DNA from: Xylophilus sp.
GTDB taxonomy: Bacteria > Pseudomonadota > Gammaproteobacteria > Burkholderiales > Burkholderiaceae_C
DNA: 34,732 nucleotides
Direction: 5' to 3'
Assembly: GCA_009914555.1 (NCBI GenBank)
Contig: WNDY01000045.1
Span: 1-34,732 of the forward strand
Notes under the pieces: model-generated
The model's input: the letters and a program-made list of their open reading frames with translations, nothing else
Told to the model about the DNA's origin: nothing
Database searches by the model: none
Shown here: positions 16,200 to 22,059 of the stretch, piece after piece
How the letters are laid out: every line of letters starts with the position of its first letter
Position numbering within the stretch: position 1 is the first letter of the stretch
Made by a program: the position numbers and the translations under genes

Positions 16200-18689
16200 A
16201 TGCCATCGCCTGCCGTCCGCCGTCCGCATCCGCGGCGCCATCGCCTCGCCCACGCCGCCCTGCTGGCCTGCCTGCTCGCCGCCGCGCAGCCCCCTGCGCA
16301 GGCGCAGCAACCGCAGCCCGCGGCCCCATCGGCCACGCGCCACGCCTACGACATCCCCGCCGGCCCGCTGGCGCCCGCGCTGCGACGCGCCGCCAGCCAA
16401 GCCGGCGTGGTGCTGAGCTTCACCCCCGCCCAGACCGAGGGAAGGACCACCGCCGGCCTGCGCGGCAGCCACACGGCGGAGGAAGCCCTGTCGGCGCTGC
16501 TGGCCGGCAGCGGGCTGGCGCTGGTGCGGACCGAGGGCGGCAGCTATGCGCTCCAGGGCGGCTCCGGCGCGCACGCGGGCCAATCCGCCGCCCCGCAGGC
16601 CGCGGCCCTGTGCGAAGTGACGGTCACCGCGCAGGCCGGGCGCAACGCGGCGGCGACCGAAGGCACGGGCTCCTACGCCAGCGGCAGCGTGAACGTCTTC
16701 AAGGGGATGCGGTCCACGCGCGAGATCCCGCAGCCGGTGACCGTCGTCACCCGGCAGTTCCTCGACGACCGCGTGCTGCCCGATCTGCACGACGTCCTGC
16801 AGAACACGCCAGGCGTGACGGTGGACTACACCGACAGCGAGCGCGTCTCCTACTACTCGCGCGGCTACGCCATCGACTCGCTGCAGGTCGACGGCCTGTC
16901 GTTGAGCCAGAGCGGCTCGGTTTTCGTGCAGCCCGACACGGCCGTGCTCGACCACATCGAAGTGCTGCGCGGCGCCGCGGGCATGCTGCGCGGCTCCGGC
17001 AACCCGTCGGCCACCGTCACCATGGTGCGCAAGCGGCCGACGCAGGACTTCCAGGCCTCCGCCGGGCTGCTGGCCGGCTCGTGGGACCGCTGGCGCGCCG
17101 AGGCCGACATCGGCGGCCCGCTCAACGAGGCCGGCACCCTGCGCGGGCGCCTGGTGGCCGTGGCCGACAAGAAGCACTTCTTCCAGAAGGCCCGCCAGGA
17201 AGAGCGCAAGGTGCTCTACGGCGTGCTGGAGGCCGACCTGGGACCGCGCACCACGCTGACGGCCAGCCTGCAGCACTCCGACCTCGACGCCACCGGCGCC
17301 TGGGGCAACCTGCCTTCCAACCTGGACGGCTCCCCGCTCGGCTTGCCACGCGACACCTACCTCGACTCCGCCTGGAACCGCTGGAACCGCTACAACTCGC
17401 AGGCGTTCGCTGAGCTGGAGCACCGGCTGGGCGACGGCTGGAAGCTCAGGCTCAACACCTCCTACGCCCTGCTGAAGATGAAGAACGACGGTTTCAAGGA
17501 GACCTACTTCTCCCGCGTCTCCGGCACCACCAACCCCTACCTCTTCAACGTCAGCACCTCAATCTACGGCGGCGACGCCAGCTACCAGAACGCCACGTCC
17601 GCCGTGCTCGACGGCCCCTTCACACTGTTGGGGCGCAGGCACCAGCTGGTGTTCGGCCTCGACGCCCAGCGCATCAAGACCATCGCGACCTCCGGCACCG
17701 GCGGCCTCAACCCGCAGACCGTGGACATCCGCACCTGGGATCCGTACACGAGCTACGGCGAGTCGTATGCCGCGGTCACGGCGCGCGGCGCCCAGACCCG
17801 CACCAGCCAGCAGGGCGCGTTCGCCACGGCCAGGCTGTCGCTCGCCGATCCACTGACGGCCATCGTCGGCGCGCGCCTGAGCTGGTGGGACTACAAGGCG
17901 CCGGCCTCGCCCAGCAGCAACTACAGCGTGGACCGCGAGGTGACGCCGTTCGCGGCCCTGACCTACGACCTGTCGGAGAACCTCACCGCCTACGGCAGCT
18001 ATACCGGGATCTTCTCGCCCCAGAACTACTACGACGTGTCGGGCCGCCTGCTCGACCCGGTGCGCGGCACGGACTTCGAGACCGGCGTCAAGGGCGAATT
18101 CCTCGGCGGCCGGCTCAATGCCTCGCTGTCGCTGTTCCGCATCAACAACGTGGGCAAGGGCGTACAGGACACGGCCTCGGGCAGCCCCTGCCTGCCGCAC
18201 TACACGAACGGCTACTGCTACATCAACGGCGGCAAGACCCGCAGCCAAGGCTGGGAGGCCGAAATCTCGGGCGAAGTGCGCCCGGGCTGGCAGCTCACGG
18301 CCGGCTACACCGACACCCGCACGCGCACGATCCGCGACAGCTCGGCGTCCGCGGTCGGCCAGCCGCTCCGCAGCGCCGACCCCCGCCACCAGCTGCGCCT
18401 CTTCACCAGCTGGAGGCCGGGCGGCGCGCTCCAGGGCTGGACGATCGGCGGCGGCGTGCAGGCGCAGAGCGATTTCTACACGACCGCCAGCGGCCTGACG
18501 GCGCGCCAGGGCGGCTACGCGGTCTACAACGCCATGCTGGGCTACCGCATCAACGACCGGTATTCGGTCCAGCTCAACGTGAACAACCTGTTCGACAAGG
18601 TGTACTTCAAGAAGGTCGACCCGACCGGCACCAGCAACTACTACGGCGATCCGCGCAACGTCATGGTGTCGCTGCGGGCGAGGTTCTAG
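16200..18689 (+). CDS. TonB-dependent ferric-siderophore receptor with STN signalling domain
   Basis: 829 residues from ATG 16200 (AAGGA 7 bases upstream). An in-frame TTG at 16179 is less likely. After the signal peptide (LLACLLAAAQPPAQAQ) comes an STN/secretin domain: YDIPAGPLAPALRRAASQAG, then VVLSFTPAQTEG. The plug follows with REIPQPVTVVTRQFLDDRVL, DVLQNTPGVTVDYTDSERVS, YSRGYAIDSLQVDGL and VLRGAAGMLRGSGNPSATVT. The 22-strand barrel ends in NNLFDKVYFKKV and a terminal RARF. The STN domain together with the fecIR genes marks it as a transducing receptor of the FecA/FoxA/FhuE-like group. The substrate cannot be read from sequence. Its stop overlaps the convergent MocR gene by 4 bases. Confidence 0.92.
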   Translation: MPSPAVRRPHPRRHRLAHAALLACLLAAAQPPAQAQQPQPAAPSATRHAYDIPAGPLAPALRRAASQAGVVLSFTPAQTEGRTTAGLRGSHTAEEALSALLAGSGLALVRTEGGSYALQGGSGAHAGQSAAPQAAALCEVTVTAQAGRNAAATEGTGSYASGSVNVFKGMRSTREIPQPVTVVTRQFLDDRVLPDLHDVLQNTPGVTVDYTDSERVSYYSRGYAIDSLQVDGLSLSQSGSVFVQPDTAVLDHIEVLRGAAGMLRGSGNPSATVTMVRKRPTQDFQASAGLLAGSWDRWRAEADIGGPLNEAGTLRGRLVAVADKKHFFQKARQEERKVLYGVLEADLGPRTTLTASLQHSDLDATGAWGNLPSNLDGSPLGLPRDTYLDSAWNRWNRYNSQAFAELEHRLGDGWKLRLNTSYALLKMKNDGFKETYFSRVSGTTNPYLFNVSTSIYGGDASYQNATSAVLDGPFTLLGRRHQLVFGLDAQRIKTIATSGTGGLNPQTVDIRTWDPYTSYGESYAAVTARGAQTRTSQQGAFATARLSLADPLTAIVGARLSWWDYKAPASPSSNYSVDREVTPFAALTYDLSENLTAYGSYTGIFSPQNYYDVSGRLLDPVRGTDFETGVKGEFLGGRLNASLSLFRINNVGKGVQDTASGSPCLPHYTNGYCYINGGKTRSQGWEAEISGEVRPGWQLTAGYTDTRTRTIRDSSASAVGQPLRSADPRHQLRLFTSWRPGGALQGWTIGGGVQAQSDFYTTASGLTARQGGYAVYNAMLGYRINDRYSVQLNVNNLFDKVYFKKVDPTGTSNYYGDPRNVMVSLRARF

Positions 18690-20317
18690 GGTTGCGCCGC
18701 ACGCCGGCGCAGACAACCGGTCGAATCGAACGATTGGCCAGAAATGGACGCTGCTCTCGCGGCCGGGGCGCCTCTGCTCGTCAGCGGCGGCGGCGACCTG
18801 CCGGGCCTGGGCACGGTCGAATCGGTCGAGATCCTGTCGCCCATGCAGGCAAAGCTGGGGCCGCAGCGGTCCGGGCTGGGGCCCTCGCGTCGCCCCTTCT
18901 GCATCTCGTCGCGCGCCCGCACGAATGCCTTCCAGAACGCCGCGTCCTGCGTGGCCGCGAAGTTGATGCGCATCAGCGTGCCCGGCCGGCGGCTGGCGTT
19001 GAACAGCGCGCCGGGCGCGAGCAGCCAGCCGTCGTCGAGCATGCGCTGGGCCAGCAGGTCGGTGTCGACGCCGGTGTCGACCCAGCCGAACAGGCCGGCG
19101 GGCTCCGCCACGAAGCGGCAGCCCGCGCCCTCGGCCAGCCGCACGCTGCGCACGCGCGCCTGCTCCAGCCGGGCGCGCACCCGTTCGGCATGGCGGCGCA
19201 GCTGGCCCTGCTCGATGCCGATGGCCAGCGCCTTCTCCAGCAGCGACGGCGTGGTCAGCGTGGACAGCAGCTTGGTGTCGAGCAGCGGCTCCACCAGCGC
19301 CGGCGGCGCCGCGAGGTAGCCCACGCGCCAGTTCGGCGCCAGCAGCTTGGCGAAGCCGCTGACGTAGATGGTGCACGAGAGGCCGTCGAGCGCGGTCAGC
19401 CGCGTCGCATGCTCGGGCGCGAGGTGGCTGTAGGTGTCGTCCTCGACGATGTGGAAGCCGAAGCGCTGGGCCAGCTGCAGCACCCGGTGCGCACCGCCCG
19501 GCGACAGGCAGTAGCCGGTCGGGTTGTGCAGCACGCTCACGCTCACGAAGAGCTTGGGCGCATGGGCTTCGCAGTAGCGCTGCATCACCTCCAGGTCGGG
19601 CCCGGCGGCCAGCCGCGGCACCGGCAGCACGCGCATGCCCAGCGCGTCGAGCCGCGCGAATTCGACCGACCAGCCGGGCTCCTCCACCATGACCGGGTCG
19701 CCGGGCTGGAGCAGCGTGCGGCTCACGATGTCGAGCGCCTGCGTCGCACCGACCGTGGTGACGATCTGCTGCGGCCCGGCCGGCACGTCGATGCGCGCGA
19801 GCCGCTGCGCCAGCGCCGCGCGCAGGCCCGCGTCGCCCTGCGGCTCGCCGTAGGTCAGCCAGCTGCTCTCCAGCGCGCGGCTGCCGGCGAGCCTGCGCAC
19901 CGCAGCGGGCAGGAAGGCGGTCTCCATCCAGTCGCGCGGCAGCATGCCCGAGCCGGGCTGCGACGGCCGCCCGCCCTGCTGGAACATGCCGCGGATCAGC
20001 GCCGTGGCATGGATCTGCGAGCCCGAGGGCAGCGGCCCCGGCCCCGCGGCCGCGGGCGGGTGGGCCGCCGCGGCGCCGGTGCGCGCCGGCGCCTCGCGCA
20101 CGAAGAAGCCGCGCTGCGGCCGGGCCTCGACCAGGCCCTGGGCCAGCAGCTTGTCGTAGGCCGCGACGACGGTCGACGGGCTCACGTCCTGCTGGCGCGC
20201 GCATTCGCGCACCGACGGCAGCCGCACGCCGGGCGCCATCAGGCGGGTGCGGATGCGTTCGGCGAAACGGGCCGCGAGCTGGTCGGCCAGCGGCAGGGCG
20301 GGGGTGCGGGTCAGCAT
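18686..20317 (-). CDS. MocR-type GntR regulator with PLP aminotransferase domain, extended C-terminus
   Basis: 543 residues from ATG 20317. The winged helix (about 5-75) has LADQLAARFAERIRTRLMAP, then GVRLPSVRECARQQDVSPST. The fold-type I aminotransferase domain (about 120-475) has HNPTGYCLSPG, EDDTYSHL and SGFAKLLAPNWRVGYLA, with Lys324 as the expected PLP-binding residue. It lies opposite lysE, and MocR proteins commonly control such divergent exporters. Oddity: the protein should end near residue 475, yet about 68 Ser/Arg/Pro-rich residues follow before a stop that overlaps the receptor gene's stop. The ancestral stop may have been lost. A start further upstream (20437) would add unrelated residues. 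Confidence 0.88.
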   Translation of the reverse strand: MLTRTPALPLADQLAARFAERIRTRLMAPGVRLPSVRECARQQDVSPSTVVAAYDKLLAQGLVEARPQRGFFVREAPARTGAAAAHPPAAAGPGPLPSGSQIHATALIRGMFQQGGRPSQPGSGMLPRDWMETAFLPAAVRRLAGSRALESSWLTYGEPQGDAGLRAALAQRLARIDVPAGPQQIVTTVGATQALDIVSRTLLQPGDPVMVEEPGWSVEFARLDALGMRVLPVPRLAAGPDLEVMQRYCEAHAPKLFVSVSVLHNPTGYCLSPGGAHRVLQLAQRFGFHIVEDDTYSHLAPEHATRLTALDGLSCTIYVSGFAKLLAPNWRVGYLAAPPALVEPLLDTKLLSTLTTPSLLEKALAIGIEQGQLRRHAERVRARLEQARVRSVRLAEGAGCRFVAEPAGLFGWVDTGVDTDLLAQRMLDDGWLLAPGALFNASRRPGTLMRINFAATQDAAFWKAFVRARDEMQKGRREGPSPDRCGPSFACMGDRISTDSTVPRPGRSPPPLTSRGAPAARAASISGQSFDSTGCLRRRAAQP

Positions 20318-20380
20318 CGATGGCGGCGTCAAAGCAAAAGCGGCATGCGGGCAACCCGGGCATCTGTGTGGCCTGTGCAA

Positions 20381-20437
20381 GCCATACAGTTGGCGGTTAG
20401 CTGGGCTGGTCTGTACTGCCACTGTATTGGCCGCCAA
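20381..20437. promoter_or_regulatory. Candidate MocR operator in the mocR/lysE divergent region
   Basis: TTGGCGG (20390-20396) and CCGCCAA (20431-20437) form a perfect 7-bp dyad. Nested inside are CATACAGTTGGC and GCCACTGTATTGG, an imperfect inverted pair around ACTGTAT. CTGTACTG (20411-20418) adds a similar half site. Repeated CTGTA-type half sites near the divergent start are what MocR/PdxR-type regulators use. This is a candidate only; no promoter hexamers are clear. Confidence 0.45.
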
Positions 20438-20519
20438 TCTACCATCGGGGCATGGCCCGGCGCAAGACGCTGCCGCGCCCGCGACGCCCGACCTTTTTTC
20501 CTACGCATCACCTCGATCC

Positions 20520-21116
20520 ATGCCCTGGCCGGAATTCACCGCCCTGCTCGTCCTGGCCACGGCCATGAGCTTTTCGCCCGGTCCCAACACCACGCTGTCC
20601 ACCGCGCTCGCGGCCAATGGCGGCCTGCCCCGGGCCATGCGCTTCGTCTGCGCCGTGCCGGTCGGCTGGAGCGCCTTGCTTCTGCTGTGCGCCGCGGGCG
20701 TCGGCGCGCTGGTGGCTGCGGTGCCGGCGCTCCGGTTCGCGGTGAAGGCGCTGGGTATCGGCTACCTGCTCTGGCTGGCCTGGCGGCTTGCGCATACCGA
20801 CCGGCTCGGCCCGGCCGACGCCCGCGTGGCCGTGGGCTTCTGGCAGGGCATCGCCCTGCAGTTCGTCAACATCAAGGCCTGGCTGCTGGCGCTGACCATC
20901 GTGGCCGGCTGGATCGCCGGCCGCGGCGATGTGCTGCCGCGCCTGGGTGTGGTCGTGCCGGTGATGCTGTTCTTCGCCTTCGCCAGCAACTTCGCCTATG
21001 CAGCCGTCGGCGCGCTGCTGCGCGGCTGGCTGGCCGAAGGCCGGCGGCTGGCATGGTTCAACCGCGCGATGGCGCTGGTGCTCGTGTGGACGGCGGGATG
21101 GATGGCATGGATATGA
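20520..21116 (+). CDS. LysE/RhtB-family amino-acid exporter
   Basis: 198 residues, six predicted membrane helices. It has the N-terminal family motif FSPGPNTTLSTALAANGGLP, then RAMRFVCAVPVGWSAL. Later blocks are ALGIGYLLWLAWRL, FWQGIALQFVNIKAWLLALT and LFFAFASNFAYAAVGALL. The family exports amino acids or small derivatives from the cytoplasm. It is divergent from the MocR gene, its likely regulator. ATG 20520 has no clear ribosome-binding site but gives the family N-terminus. Its stop overlaps the next gene (ATGA), so the two are co-translated. Confidence 0.88.
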   Translation: MPWPEFTALLVLATAMSFSPGPNTTLSTALAANGGLPRAMRFVCAVPVGWSALLLLCAAGVGALVAAVPALRFAVKALGIGYLLWLAWRLAHTDRLGPADARVAVGFWQGIALQFVNIKAWLLALTIVAGWIAGRGDVLPRLGVVVPVMLFFAFASNFAYAAVGALLRGWLAEGRRLAWFNRAMALVLVWTAGWMAWI

Positions 21117-22030
21117 CGCCATCGTCCGGACGCACCGGCCTGAGCCGCGGGGCGCGCGGCATGTGGCTGGGCCTGCTGGGCGTGGCCCTGTTCGGGCTGA
21201 CGCTGCCGATGACGCGCCTGGCCACCGGCACGGCGGATGCGCCGCAGCTCTCGCCCTGGTTCGTCACCTTCGGCCGCGCGGTGCTGGCCGGCGTGCTGTC
21301 GGCCGCCACGCTGTGGTTCACGCGCGCTCCGCTGCCGACGCGCGCACAGTGGAAGCCGCTGGGCCTGGCGCTGCTGGGCAATGCGATCGGCTATCCGCTG
21401 CTGCTGGGCTCGGCGCTGCGCATCGTTCCCTCCGGCCACGCGGCCGTGGTCACGGCGCTGCTGCCGCTGGCCACCGCGGTGGCGGCCGCGGTGCTGCTGC
21501 GCCAGCGGGCGCGGCCGGCGTTCTGGGTCTGCGCCGTGGCCGGCAGCCTGCTGGTCGTGGCCTTCATGCTGCTGCGCAGCGGCGGCGGCGTGCGCGGCGC
21601 GGGCGCGGCCGACCTGCTGCTGCTCGGCGCGGTGCTGGCCGCGGCCGTGGGCTACGTGGCCGGCGCGCAGCTCACGCCGGCGCTGGGCGCCGAGCGCGTG
21701 ATCTGCTGGGTCTGCGTGGCCGCGCTGCCCATCACCGTGCCCGGCATGCTGTGGACCTGGCCCGGCACGCCGGTGTCGGCCGCGGCCTGGGGCGGCTTCG
21801 TCTACGTCGGGCTGTTCTCGATGTGGATCGGCTTCTTCGCCTGGTTCCGCGGCCTGGCGCTCGGCGGCGCGCTGCGGGTGAGCCAGACGCAGTTGCTGCA
21901 GCCCTTCTTCTCCATCGCCGCGGCACTGCCGCTGCTGGGCGAGCCGATCGAGCCGGCCACGCTCGGCTTCGCGCTGGCCGTGGTGGCCACGGTGCTGGCG
22001 GGCCGCAGGCTCTCGGCTCCGCGGGCCTGA
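21113..22030 (+). CDS. EamA-family (DMT) transporter
   Basis: 305 residues with about ten hydrophobic helices in two EamA repeats. The first runs from GMWLGLLGVALFGLTLPMTR to VAGSLLVVAFMLLRS, the second from ADLLLLGAVLAAAVGYVAGA to LGFALAVVATVLAGRRL. Typical motifs are PSGHAAVVTALLPL and QTQLLQPFFSIAAALPLLGE. These transporters export metabolites or amino acids; the substrate is unknown. The start overlaps the lysE stop by 4 bases; an ATG two codons earlier (21107) is equally possible. It is probably in one operon with lysE and the aminotransferase. Confidence 0.88.
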   Translation: MTPSSGRTGLSRGARGMWLGLLGVALFGLTLPMTRLATGTADAPQLSPWFVTFGRAVLAGVLSAATLWFTRAPLPTRAQWKPLGLALLGNAIGYPLLLGSALRIVPSGHAAVVTALLPLATAVAAAVLLRQRARPAFWVCAVAGSLLVVAFMLLRSGGGVRGAGAADLLLLGAVLAAAVGYVAGAQLTPALGAERVICWVCVAALPITVPGMLWTWPGTPVSAAAWGGFVYVGLFSMWIGFFAWFRGLALGGALRVSQTQLLQPFFSIAAALPLLGEPIEPATLGFALAVVATVLAGRRLSAPRA

Positions 22031-22059
22031 CAATACCTCCCGGTTCCCTGGACGACACC

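Noticed and set aside
20318..20437. Earlier mocR start at 20437 adding 40 residues
   Set aside because: The extra residues overlap the operator-like dyads and do not resemble any GntR N-terminus; ATG 20317 fits the family start.
17885..21112. Long plus-strand frame running from the receptor gene through the mocR/lysE region
   Set aside because: Only the 3' part (21113-22030, EamA) has family homology. The rest is a different-frame reading of the receptor and the antisense of mocR.
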